A stretch of DNA of 11,183 bases from Ruminococcus sp. Lineage in GTDB: Bacteria > Bacillota > Clostridia > Oscillospirales > Ruminococcaceae. The stretch covers positions 1-11,183 of the forward strand of contig JAAVHM010000062.1 in NCBI GenBank assembly GCA_014799675.1, in the 5' to 3' direction. Both the position numbers and the translations under genes were made by a program. Within the stretch, counting starts at the first letter, position 1; every line of letters begins with the position of its first letter. The notes below the pieces were generated by a model that saw nothing but the letters and a program-made list of their open reading frames with translations, was not told where the DNA came from and made no database searches. Positions 1 through 5,706 of the stretch are shown one piece after another.

Positions 1-20
1 GCAGAGCCCCCGCCCTACGA
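1..20. repeat. Possible edge of a GC-rich dispersed palindromic repeat
   Basis: The first bases are strongly GC-rich (GCAGAGCCCCCGCCC) and change abruptly to AT-rich DNA after about base 20. On the minus strand this reads GGGCGGGGGCTCTGC, which looks like one arm of the GC-rich palindromic repeats often scattered between genes in Clostridia. The other arm would lie left of the window, so this cannot be confirmed here. Confidence 0.25.
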
Positions 21-55
21 AAAACACATATATAAATAACCTTTTTCGACAAGCT

Positions 56-185
56 GAACGGAGCGTTCCAAAGGCTGAGCCTTTACCCTTTTAGGCGTAC
101 TATGCCAATAGGAGTAAAATGCTTCCATGTGTAACAATACTTATGTACCGTTACCTGCCTAAACGAACGCTCCGTTTTAATTTTT
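56..185 (+). other. Structured intergenic element with a 12-bp long-range inverted repeat and a U-rich tail
   Basis: AACGGAGCGTTC at 57-68 is perfectly complementary to GAACGCTCCGTT at 165-176. Inside this closing stem there is a perfect 6-bp hairpin with a 3-base loop (AAAGGC 70-75 / GCCTTT 79-84), a 7-bp helix (TTTAGGC 90-96 / GCCTAAA 157-163) and a possible 5-bp hairpin (GTAAC 131-135 / GTTAC 150-154). On the plus strand the closing stem is followed at once by TTTTAATTTTT, as in an intrinsic terminator. Both halves of the closing stem can also form local hairpins (56-60/64-68 and 161-165/173-177), so two exclusive folds are possible. It could be a small RNA with its own terminator, a miniature inverted-repeat element, or the terminated 3' end of a gene to the left. 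I do not recognise a known RNA family. The fold is seen in the sequence; the role is inferred. Confidence 0.45.
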
Positions 186-188
186 CAA

Positions 189-407
189 TTACTTTTTACC
201 TAAAAGAGAACCTATGCCGTCCTTCAGGCTTCCGATGCCGATCTTTGCCTTAACGCCGTTTACAACGTTGTTTATAACGTCGTCGGGCAGGTCAACTCCA
301 AGAACCTCCTCAACAGCTTTTACAGGCTCTTTTTTGAATTTTTCCGCAAAGCTCTTATCGGACTTTACTTTGTTTACAACTTCTTCTACCTTTGCTTTGA
401 TATCCAT
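189..407 (-). CDS. Small 72-residue protein resembling a Nif11/NHLP-type leader peptide
   Basis: This short protein is highly charged. Its first ~56 residues look like two or three amphipathic helices, with the segment SDKSFAEKFKKEP followed by VKAVEEVLGVDLPDD. That layout (charged helix, a helix ending in LGVDLP, then an acidic turn) recalls the leader regions of Nif11-type and nitrile-hydratase-type RiPP precursors. After VKAKI comes a glycine-rich, cationic tail with a short internal repeat, GIGSL-KD-GIGSL-LGKK. The protein has no cysteine, no obvious double-glycine cleavage site and no signal peptide, and no maturation enzyme lies within the window. It is a real gene: a good ribosome site (AAAGGAA, about 8 bases before the ATG) and a near-consensus promoter precede it, and it has a biased charged composition. 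It may equally be a stand-alone cytosolic protein of a conserved clostridial family. The gene call is confident; the function is unknown. Confidence 0.8.
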   Translation of the reverse strand: MDIKAKVEEVVNKVKSDKSFAEKFKKEPVKAVEEVLGVDLPDDVINNVVNGVKAKIGIGSLKDGIGSLLGKK

Positions 408-440
408 GAAAAATCATTCCTTTCAATTTTTGCTGTAATA

Positions 441-469
441 ATTTTATCAAAATTTGGTGAAAATGTCAA
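441..469 (-). promoter_or_regulatory. Sigma-A promoter for the 72-residue protein gene
   Basis: On the minus strand, TTGACA (464-469), a 17-base spacer and TAAAAT (441-446) precede the small gene. The expected start of transcription is about 27 bases upstream of its ATG. An imperfect palindrome, AGTAC-N5-GTACT (469-483), abuts the -35 box and could be an operator. Confidence 0.8.
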
Positions 470-532
470 GTACTGCGCGTACTGTGTTTTCTGCCCCGCA
501 AATTTGTTACAGCGAATATATGTAATTCCCCC

Positions 533-561
533 TTGACCTTTCGGGCGGAAAGTAGTATAAT
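533..561 (+). promoter_or_regulatory. Sigma-A promoter for pduL
   Basis: TTGACC (533-538), a 17-base spacer and TATAAT (556-561) form a near-perfect housekeeping promoter. Transcription should begin near 568, giving a leader of about 28 bases with GGAGG (584-588) seven bases before the pduL ATG. This promoter also argues against extending the pduL frame upstream to the TTG at 533, because that TTG is part of the -35 box. Confidence 0.85.
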
Positions 562-595
562 TATTAAAGAATATTTTGGTTTTGGAGGAATAATT

Positions 596-1174
596 ATGTC
601 AAAAACTTTTATCGTTGAAACTTCCGCACGTCATGTACACGTTACACAGGAGGACTTGGAGACCCTTTTCGGCAAGGGCGCGACCCTTACTAAGAAAAAA
701 GATCTTTCCCAGCCCGGTCAGTACGCCTGCGAGGAGCGCGTTGAGGTCGTTGGACCTAAAAAGTCGCTCGCAAACGTTTCTATCCTCGGACCTGTACGTC
801 CCGCAACACAGGTTGAGCTTTCCGCTACGGACGCTCGTTCTATCGGAATTTCCGCGCCTATCCGCGAAAGCGGCGACACAGCAGGCTCGGCAGGCTGCAA
901 GCTTGTAGGACCCGCAGGCGAGGTCGAACTTAAAGAGGGCGTTATCGTTGCAAAGAGACACATTCACCTTACCCCTGCCGACGCGGAGGAGCTTGGCGTT
1001 AAGGACAAGGAGGTCGTTTACGTAAAGGTAGACACCGACGGCAGAAAGGCAATTCTCGGCGACGTTGTGTGCCGCGTTTCGGACAAGTTCGCCCGGGCTA
1101 TGCATATCGACACAGACGAGGCTAACGCGATTTCCGCAACACCTGCGCTTCAGGGCGAGATTTTCAGAATATAA
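596..1174 (+). CDS. pduL: Phosphate propanoyltransferase / phosphotransacylase, PduL type
   Basis: This enzyme transfers an acyl group (propionyl or acetyl) between coenzyme A and phosphate, the step before acetate or propionate kinase. The 192 residues show the PduL double beta-barrel signature: an N-terminal SARHVHV (His13, His15), a central GPVRPATQVELS (Arg69, Glu74), a second VAKRHIHLT (His122, His124) and a C-terminal MHIDTDEAN (His170). In characterised PduL proteins, conserved histidines and a glutamate at corresponding places hold the two zinc ions. The start at 596 is chosen because GGAGG lies seven bases upstream and the protein then begins directly before the first conserved motif. 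There is no N-terminal encapsulation peptide of the kind that targets PduL to microcompartments, and no shell-protein genes are nearby, so a cytosolic role in acyl-CoA to acyl-phosphate conversion is likely. A GNAT gene follows after six bases. Confidence 0.93.
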   Translation: MSKTFIVETSARHVHVTQEDLETLFGKGATLTKKKDLSQPGQYACEERVEVVGPKKSLANVSILGPVRPATQVELSATDARSIGISAPIRESGDTAGSAGCKLVGPAGEVELKEGVIVAKRHIHLTPADAEELGVKDKEVVYVKVDTDGRKAILGDVVCRVSDKFARAMHIDTDEANAISATPALQGEIFRI

Positions 1175-1180
1175 TTTTTT

Positions 1181-1678
1181 ATGGAAATCAGACAGCTTCT
1201 TCCCGAGGACGACAGGCTTGCTGTAAGCCGTATTTATGTGGAAAGCTGGAGGCACGCGTACAAGGGAATTGTCCCCCAAAGCTTTCTGGACGGTCTTTCG
1301 GAGGGCGATTGGATCAAAAACCTTGACATGGAGGGGCGTTACAGCCTTGTTGCAATTGCTGACGGGAAGCTTATAGGTACGTCAAGCTACTGTAAATCGA
1401 GATTTGATAAGTACACCGAATACGGCGAAATAATTTCTATTTATTTTCTGCCCGAGTATATGGGAAAAGGCTACGGGAAAAAGCTTCTTGCCGCGGCGGT
1501 GGAAAAGCTTTCCGAAATGGGCTTTCGCGACGTGTTCCTTTGGGTTTTGGAGGAAAATCATAACGCAAGGGCGTTTTACGAACGCTGCGGATTTTCGCCA
1601 AGCGGTGAGAGAATGACCTCGGAAATCGGCGGGGAAACACTTGCCGAATTGCAGTACTGTTATCATATTGAAAAGTAA
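1181..1678 (+). CDS. GNAT-family N-acetyltransferase
   Basis: This 165-residue protein is a single-domain GNAT acyltransferase, which moves an acetyl group from acetyl-CoA to an amine. The acetyl-CoA loop is visible as YMGKGYGKKLL (about residues 93-103) after the beta strand EIISIYFLP. Motif B follows as ENHNARAFYERCGF (125-138). Length is typical for the family. The acceptor cannot be read from the sequence; small molecules, ribosomal protein amino termini and antibiotics are all used by relatives. It lies six bases after pduL and shares its promoter. No ribosome site is visible: the bases before the ATG are ATAATTTTTT, so translation probably depends on ribosomes finishing pduL. A strong bidirectional terminator follows the stop. 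Confidence 0.88.
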   Translation: MEIRQLLPEDDRLAVSRIYVESWRHAYKGIVPQSFLDGLSEGDWIKNLDMEGRYSLVAIADGKLIGTSSYCKSRFDKYTEYGEIISIYFLPEYMGKGYGKKLLAAAVEKLSEMGFRDVFLWVLEENHNARAFYERCGFSPSGERMTSEIGGETLAELQYCYHIEK

Positions 1679-1717
1679 AAATACGGTTGACCATGAAAGC
1701 AGGTCAGCCGTATTTTT
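1679..1717. terminator. Bidirectional intrinsic terminator between the GNAT gene and mntP
   Basis: ATACGGTTGACC (1681-1692) pairs with GGTCAGCCGTAT (1702-1713), twelve pairs with one G-U, around a nine-base loop. A T-run follows on the plus strand. The complementary A-run before the stem gives a T-run on the minus strand, so it can end both the pduL-GNAT transcript and the converging mntP transcript. Confidence 0.9.
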
Positions 1718-1719
1718 TG

Positions 1720-2295
1720 CTAAAAATTGATAATACCCAAATGCTCTAGCAGAATTTTCAGTCCGATGAGGATAAGAATTATTCCTCCCGCAATTTCCGC
1801 CTTGCTTTTGTATTTCGCCCCGAAACGGTTTCCGAGAAGCACTCCGCCGAGAGAAAGCGCAAATGTAGTTACCCCGATAAGCAGAACCGACGGCAGGATA
1901 TTTACCTTTAAAAAAGCGAAGGTTATACCCACCGCAAGAGCGTCAATGCTTGTCGCCACCGCAAGAACGGTCAGTTCTCCCATTTTCAGAACGTCGGTTT
2001 TTTCGGCTTCTTCGTCGTCCTTTTCGCGGATAGCTTCTATCGCCATTTTTCCGCCGATAAAACCGAGAAGTACAAAGGCTATCCAGTGGTCGAAGCGTTC
2101 AATGTACCCCGAAAAGCCCGTCCCCAAAAGGTAGCCGATAAGAGGCATTACCGCCTGAAATGCGCCGAAAAACAGGGCAATGATGTAGGCGTGCTTTAAA
2201 TTTAATTTCCGCATATTCAGACCCTTGCAGACGGAGACCGAAAAGGCGTCCGCGGACAGTCCCACGGCTATCAGGAATAATTCTAAAAATCCCAT
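1720..2295 (-). CDS. mntP: Manganese efflux pump MntP
   Basis: This is a six-helix inner-membrane protein of 191 residues that exports Mn(II). The family's two related halves are clear: an N-terminal helix with the motif AVGLSADAFSVSV (Asp16) and a fourth helix with AVATSIDALAVG (Asp118), the aspartates thought to line the metal path. GFIGGKMAIEA (about 78-88) precedes a charged cytoplasmic loop rich in Glu, Asp and Lys (90-105). Length matches the family. AAAGGAAAC sits about ten bases before the ATG. I searched the 132-base upstream gap for a yybP-ykoY manganese riboswitch, which often precedes this gene, and saw no convincing one. It is the last gene of a minus-strand series and ends at the shared bidirectional terminator. 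Confidence 0.93.
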   Translation of the reverse strand: MGFLELFLIAVGLSADAFSVSVCKGLNMRKLNLKHAYIIALFFGAFQAVMPLIGYLLGTGFSGYIERFDHWIAFVLLGFIGGKMAIEAIREKDDEEAEKTDVLKMGELTVLAVATSIDALAVGITFAFLKVNILPSVLLIGVTTFALSLGGVLLGNRFGAKYKSKAEIAGGIILILIGLKILLEHLGIINF

Positions 2296-2393
2296 TTTTC
2301 TTGTTTCCTTTCGTGTTTTAAGGCTTGTCAGCCCTTTGTTACGATATATGCAGATAATAACGAAATTATGCTTCCGTACATCATGCCGTTAAT

Positions 2394-2427
2394 ATGTACA
2401 GCCCCCTATAAAGGAGGCTGTGTACAT
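2394..2427 (-). terminator. Hairpin after the flavin reductase gene, possible weak terminator
   Basis: The core ACAGCC (2398-2403) / GGCTGT (2416-2421), extended by outer ATGT/ACAT pairs, begins directly after the flavin reductase stop codon. There is no good T-run after it on the minus strand. It may therefore slow or protect the transcript rather than end it, leaving read-through to mntP possible. Confidence 0.4.
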
Positions 2428-2919
2428 TTAGTTCTCGTAAACTTTAAGGATTTCACCCATGTACTGCTTGTGGATAGGGTCGCTTCCGTTTGCGGGGCGA
2501 ACGTCCTCGGTGATGAGGGAAACGTCCAAGTCCTGCGCGTAAATTTTTCTGCACACAAAGACCAGCTTTGCTTCCTTGAAAGCAGTCGTGCCGTCAATAA
2601 ATTCGGGAGTGATACCCGCTTCCTTAGCCTTGTCGCAGTCCCGACCCGAATGTGAGCCGCAGAAGCCCAGAGCCTTTTTGTACTGCTCGTCAAAAAAGCT
2701 TACGGTGAAAAGGTCGTTTTTCTCCATAAATTCATAGGTGTAGCGGTTGGGGCGAACCATTGCGGTGATAACGTTTTTGTTCCACATAATGCCCATGTTT
2801 GCCCAGCCCACGGTCATTGTGTTGAATCCGTTTTCGTCTCCGCTGGTGAGCAAGAACCAGTCCTTGCCGATTTTTGTCCAGGGGTTAATGCTGAGGGTTT
2901 CGAGTGCGATTTCTTTCAT
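2428..2919 (-). CDS. Flavin reductase-like FMN-binding protein (flavoredoxin type)
   Basis: The 163-residue product belongs to the flavin reductase domain family, a split beta-barrel that binds FMN and passes electrons from a reduced nucleotide or a redox partner to flavin or another acceptor. Typical segments are DWFLLTSGDENGFNTMTVGWANMGIMW, the FMN-contacting strand-loop, followed by VRPNRYTYEFMEKNDLFTVSFF and LGFCGSHSGRDCDK. The frame opens at 2937, but AAAGGA (2930-2935) lies inside that extension and is spaced about nine bases before the ATG at 2919, so 2919 is the better start. Two cysteines (in FCGSHSGRDC) sit where flavoredoxin-like proteins are often conserved. The gene lies 59 bases after the upstream membrane-protein gene. 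AT-rich DNA in that gap contains a TATAAT-like box but no convincing -35. The physiological partner is not evident. Confidence 0.85.
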   Translation of the reverse strand: MKEIALETLSINPWTKIGKDWFLLTSGDENGFNTMTVGWANMGIMWNKNVITAMVRPNRYTYEFMEKNDLFTVSFFDEQYKKALGFCGSHSGRDCDKAKEAGITPEFIDGTTAFKEAKLVFVCRKIYAQDLDVSLITEDVRPANGSDPIHKQYMGEILKVYEN

Positions 2920-2978
2920 AGTATCAAGTCCTTTCATATTTTATATAATTATATTTTTATTGCATAGCTTATATGATT

Positions 2979-3488
2979 TTACGGGTGTTCAAGTATGTCG
3001 GCAACGACCCATTCGCCGTCTGTTTTTTTTAGCGACCACCTTGATTTGTGTATTCCGCACCCTGTTGTAACTTCTCCTGCCGCGTCATATCCATTTTGCC
3101 AAGAATTTACCCACAAATACCCGCTGTCACCGTCAAGCTTTGCGGTAAGAAAATCAATGCCGTGATTTTCCGAAACAACGTCTTTATAATTGTTATAGCT
3201 GTATACTCCAAGCTTACCGAAAAGATCGTATTTATCACCGCCGCCAAGATACGAAAACGCTTCGTCTGCAAAATCAAGAACAGGCTGAATTGCTTCTTTG
3301 TCCTCTGCGGTACATTCAATTTGAAGTTCGGCATATGTTTCCTTGCCGTAAAAATCCTCTTCCCAATGATAGGCTTGATAATCATATTTTTGCTGTAAAA
3401 TTTCTCCTACTATAAGGAGAAACAGCAGGGCGAGTATTACAAAAAGCACTGCCGCAAATATAATTTTGGAAATCGTTTTGCGTTTCAT
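2979..3488 (-). CDS. Membrane-anchored extracytoplasmic protein of unknown function
   Basis: I do not recognise a specific family. The 169 residues begin with a basic stretch (MKRKTISK), then one long hydrophobic helix (about 9-29) without a lipobox, so this is probably an anchored protein facing outward. The rest is acidic and aromatic-rich (YDYQAYHWEEDFYGKETYAELQ), and ends with SRWSLKKTDGEWVVADILEHP. Such an ending (a strand carrying a Trp, a turn with DGEW, then a final strand) is common in NTF2-like or lumazine-binding-like domains, which is a tentative suggestion. Two cysteines (Cys59, Cys144) could form a disulfide. Its ATG overlaps the mnmA stop by four bases (ATGA), with a G-rich ribosome site inside mnmA, so it is translationally coupled to mnmA. 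It appears to be the last gene of the tightly packed lacI-led operon. Confidence 0.8.
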   Translation of the reverse strand: MKRKTISKIIFAAVLFVILALLFLLIVGEILQQKYDYQAYHWEEDFYGKETYAELQIECTAEDKEAIQPVLDFADEAFSYLGGGDKYDLFGKLGVYSYNNYKDVVSENHGIDFLTAKLDGDSGYLWVNSWQNGYDAAGEVTTGCGIHKSRWSLKKTDGEWVVADILEHP

Positions 3489-4552
3489 ATGATTTTCCCC
3501 CCGCCCACAACAATATCACCGTCATAGACAACAAGAGCCTGCCCCTTTGTCACAGCCCTTTGGGGAACGTCAAACGTCACCTTTATCTTGCTGTCCCCAA
3601 CACGTTCGAGAATTCCCGCCGCGTCGGTCATATTGTACCTCGTTTTCGCGGTGATACGCATTGGCTCTGAAATATCGGGGACGGATATCAGATTAACGTC
3701 CTCGGCAACAGCAGTCGTTGTCAGCAAGTCCTCACTGCCGCCAAGAGTGACGGTGTTCCTCTCCACGTCCTTGCCGCAGACGTAAACGGGTTTTCCGAAC
3801 GTTACACCCAGACCCTTTCTCTGCCCGATAGTGTAGCGGATAATTCCGCTGTGTCTGCCGATAACTTTTTCATCGGTGTCAATAAAATCTCCCTCGGGGA
3901 AATCCTTTCCCGTATGTTCTAAGATAAATTTCGCATAGTCGCCGTCGGGGACAAAGCAAATGTCCTGACTGTCGGGCTTGCGGGCGTTGATAAGTCCGTG
4001 CTGTTCCGCAAGAGCGCGGTTCTGCTCCTTGTCCCTGTCCCAAAGGGGGAAAACCGTCCGTTCAAGCTGAAACTGGGTCATGTTGTACAGAACATAGGTC
4101 TGGTCTTTTCTGCGGTCGGCGGGACGTATAAGCAGGGTTCGCCCCGACTTTTCGTCCAATTCCGTTTTGGCATAGTGTCCCGTGGCAATGCCGTCAAAGC
4201 CAAGCACTAACGCCCGTTCAAGCATTTTGTCGAATTTAATGTAACGGTTGCAGAAAATGCAGGGGTTTGGCGTTTCGCCGCAGATGTAGCCCTCCGCAAA
4301 TCTGTCCATGACCTCGGTGCGGAACAAGTCCTTGAAATTGAAAACATGGTGTTCGATACCAAGCTTGTAGCAAACGCTGCGGGCGTCCTCCACGTCGGAG
4401 AGGGAACAGCAGGTGCGTGTTAAAATATTATCGTCATTGCCGTCGAAAAGCTTCAGCGTGCAGCCGCTTACGCCGTAACCCTGTTCCTTTAAAAGCAGTG
4501 CGGCAACGGAGCTGTCAACGCCGCCACTCATGCCGACTAAAATTTTTTTCAT
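3485..4552 (-). CDS. mnmA: tRNA-specific 2-thiouridylase MnmA
   Basis: This enzyme uses ATP to adenylate U34 of the Lys, Glu and Gln tRNAs and replaces the 2-oxygen with sulfur delivered as a persulfide. The 355 residues show an N-terminal PP-loop, GMSGGVDSSVAALLL (7-21), the motif PNPCIFCNRYIKF with Cys101 as the expected first catalytic cysteine, TGHYAK (124-129), KDQTYVLY, and DSQDICFVPDGDY with the second catalytic Cys199. GQRKGLGV and the C-terminal beta-barrel follow. Length is normal. AAAGGAG precedes the ATG by eight bases. The gene overlaps its neighbours by four bases at both ends, so it is locked between two membrane-protein genes in a LacI-led operon. That is unusual company for a tRNA-modification gene. 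Some Clostridia carry a second, more divergent MnmA; whether this is the main copy cannot be told here. Confidence 0.94.
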   Translation of the reverse strand: MKKILVGMSGGVDSSVAALLLKEQGYGVSGCTLKLFDGNDDNILTRTCCSLSDVEDARSVCYKLGIEHHVFNFKDLFRTEVMDRFAEGYICGETPNPCIFCNRYIKFDKMLERALVLGFDGIATGHYAKTELDEKSGRTLLIRPADRRKDQTYVLYNMTQFQLERTVFPLWDRDKEQNRALAEQHGLINARKPDSQDICFVPDGDYAKFILEHTGKDFPEGDFIDTDEKVIGRHSGIIRYTIGQRKGLGVTFGKPVYVCGKDVERNTVTLGGSEDLLTTTAVAEDVNLISVPDISEPMRITAKTRYNMTDAAGILERVGDSKIKVTFDVPQRAVTKGQALVVYDGDIVVGGGKII

Positions 4553-5040
4553 TTTGCGTACTCCTTTGCACTTTCGCTGTCGGAAATTCCTTTCGCTTTG
4601 CGGCTTTTATAAAGCCGTATCAAAAAGCAGAACAGAATTCCGCCCAAAAGGCTTGTTACGGGAATTACAAGCATGACTGCACCAAGCACTTTAAATCCGG
4701 AATAATTTTCTCCCGATGAAGCAAATCCGTCAATCATCGCAAAAATTCCGTAAAGCGTCATAAAATTTCCGCTTAAAACCGTATAGACTAAAGCAGAATG
4801 TTCAAACAGCTTGCAAAGCGGTTCAAAAAGCAGATTGTCGATAAATGTAAAAAACAAAACGGGCGGCGCAAAAATCAGCACCCAAGTCAGCGCACTCATT
4901 TCGTCCGGTATCAAAACAGAAAAAAATAAAAATATGACAGAAATAAAAGTTCCGGCTATGCAGGCGGCATAAAAATAAGCTACCGTTATGACAACCGCCG
5001 AAATTATTTTAAGTATAAGCTTTTTTGTTTTGTCAGTCAT
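4549..5040 (-). CDS. Four-helix membrane protein of unknown function
   Basis: This 163-residue protein is not recognised. It has a basic start (MTDKTKK), then a long hydrophobic stretch (about 8-44) that may be one or two helices, and further segments near 51-68, 84-105 and 116-141. A charged cytoplasmic tail of Ser, Glu and Lys ends it. No catalytic motif, lipobox or cofactor site is visible. The start is supported by AAGGAG ten bases upstream, inside the end of the preceding HAD gene; the two genes overlap by eight bases. Its own stop overlaps the mnmA start by four bases. Tight packing means it is made together with the LacI regulator, HAD enzyme and MnmA, but gives no direct clue to its job. 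Confidence 0.8.
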   Translation of the reverse strand: MTDKTKKLILKIISAVVITVAYFYAACIAGTFISVIFLFFSVLIPDEMSALTWVLIFAPPVLFFTFIDNLLFEPLCKLFEHSALVYTVLSGNFMTLYGIFAMIDGFASSGENYSGFKVLGAVMLVIPVTSLLGGILFCFLIRLYKSRKAKGISDSESAKEYAK

Positions 5041-5695
5041 TTGGAAGAATCTCCTTAAATGATTTTATTGTTTTATCCGCGTACTTTTCTATCTCGTCAA
5101 ACTCCTCGGGGCAAAGCTTGTCGTACACGCCAACGACCCTAAACCCCGCCGATTTCGCTGACAATACCGCGTGTATCGAGTCCTCAAAAACGGCAGTCTC
5201 ACTCGGCTTTGCCCCCAGCATTTCCGCGGCTTTCAGAAAAATATCGGGGCTTTCCTTGCCGCCCCCAACCTCGTCGGAGGTTATGACAAATTCCATGTAT
5301 TCCATAATTCCTTTTGCATTAAGTGAAGCTTCCGCAAGAGTTTTTTTGTTGGAAGTGGCAACGCACATTTTTACTCCCGCTTTGTAAGCAGCCGCAAGAA
5401 ATTCCTCCGCGCCCTCTTTAAGGGGGACGCCGTTTATGTAATGCTCCTCAACTATTTCAAGTATCCTTTTGCCTGTTTCCTCCGCGGAAAAGGGCAGGGA
5501 GAACTCTTTCACAAGATATTCGCAGGCGGAATCAAAGTGCATTTTTTTCATTGCAAGAGAGCATTTCGGTTCGTATTCCAAGCCAAGTCCCGTTATAAAT
5601 TCACGGTCGGAGTCCGCCCATACCGAAAGACTGTCAAGGAGAGTTCCGTCCATGTCAAAAATTATATAATTTATTTCAAGATCATTTATCCGCAT
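5033..5695 (-). CDS. HAD-family hydrolase, beta-phosphoglucomutase/phosphatase-like
   Basis: This 220-residue protein is a subfamily IA HAD enzyme. All four motifs are present: FDMDGTLLDS with nucleophile Asp14 and acid-base Asp16, VATSN with Thr114, the lysine in GGGKESPD (Lys147), and FEDSIHAV with Glu171 and Asp172, which with Asp14 would hold Mg(II). Residues about 22-90 form the helical C1 cap that chooses the substrate. The closest well-known relatives act on small phosphates such as hexose phosphates, 2-deoxyglucose-6-phosphate, pseudouridine-5'-phosphate or beta-glucose-1-phosphate. Because it follows a LacI-type regulator by 11 bases, a sugar phosphate is plausible but not shown. GAGG overlaps the regulator's TGA stop and lies nine bases before this ATG, so translation is probably coupled. 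Its 3' end overlaps the next gene by eight bases. Confidence 0.9.
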   Translation of the reverse strand: MRINDLEINYIIFDMDGTLLDSLSVWADSDREFITGLGLEYEPKCSLAMKKMHFDSACEYLVKEFSLPFSAEETGKRILEIVEEHYINGVPLKEGAEEFLAAAYKAGVKMCVATSNKKTLAEASLNAKGIMEYMEFVITSDEVGGGKESPDIFLKAAEMLGAKPSETAVFEDSIHAVLSAKSAGFRVVGVYDKLCPEEFDEIEKYADKTIKSFKEILPND

Positions 5696-5706
5696 AAAAT
5701 TTTACC

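Noticed and set aside
214..438. Plus-strand open frame opposite the 72-residue gene
   Set aside because: It is a complement-strand shadow of a gene with a good promoter and ribosome site, and its own composition (rich in Ser, Thr, Phe) is not protein-like.
533..595. Upstream extension of pduL to a TTG start
   Set aside because: The TTG is part of the -35 box of the promoter, and a strong ribosome site sits at the downstream ATG at 596.
599..1279. Long minus-strand open frame across pduL
   Set aside because: It is antisense to the conserved pduL frame, has no ribosome site, and its cysteine- and arginine-rich product matches nothing recognisable.
2296..2427. Possible yybP-ykoY manganese riboswitch before mntP
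   Set aside because: I looked for its conserved loops and paired stems and found only the hairpin belonging to the preceding gene and a weak bulged stem.
2938..2978. Promoter for the flavin reductase gene
   Set aside because: A TATAAT-like box is present in AT-rich DNA, but no acceptable -35 lies at the right spacing; read-through from the upstream operon is equally possible.
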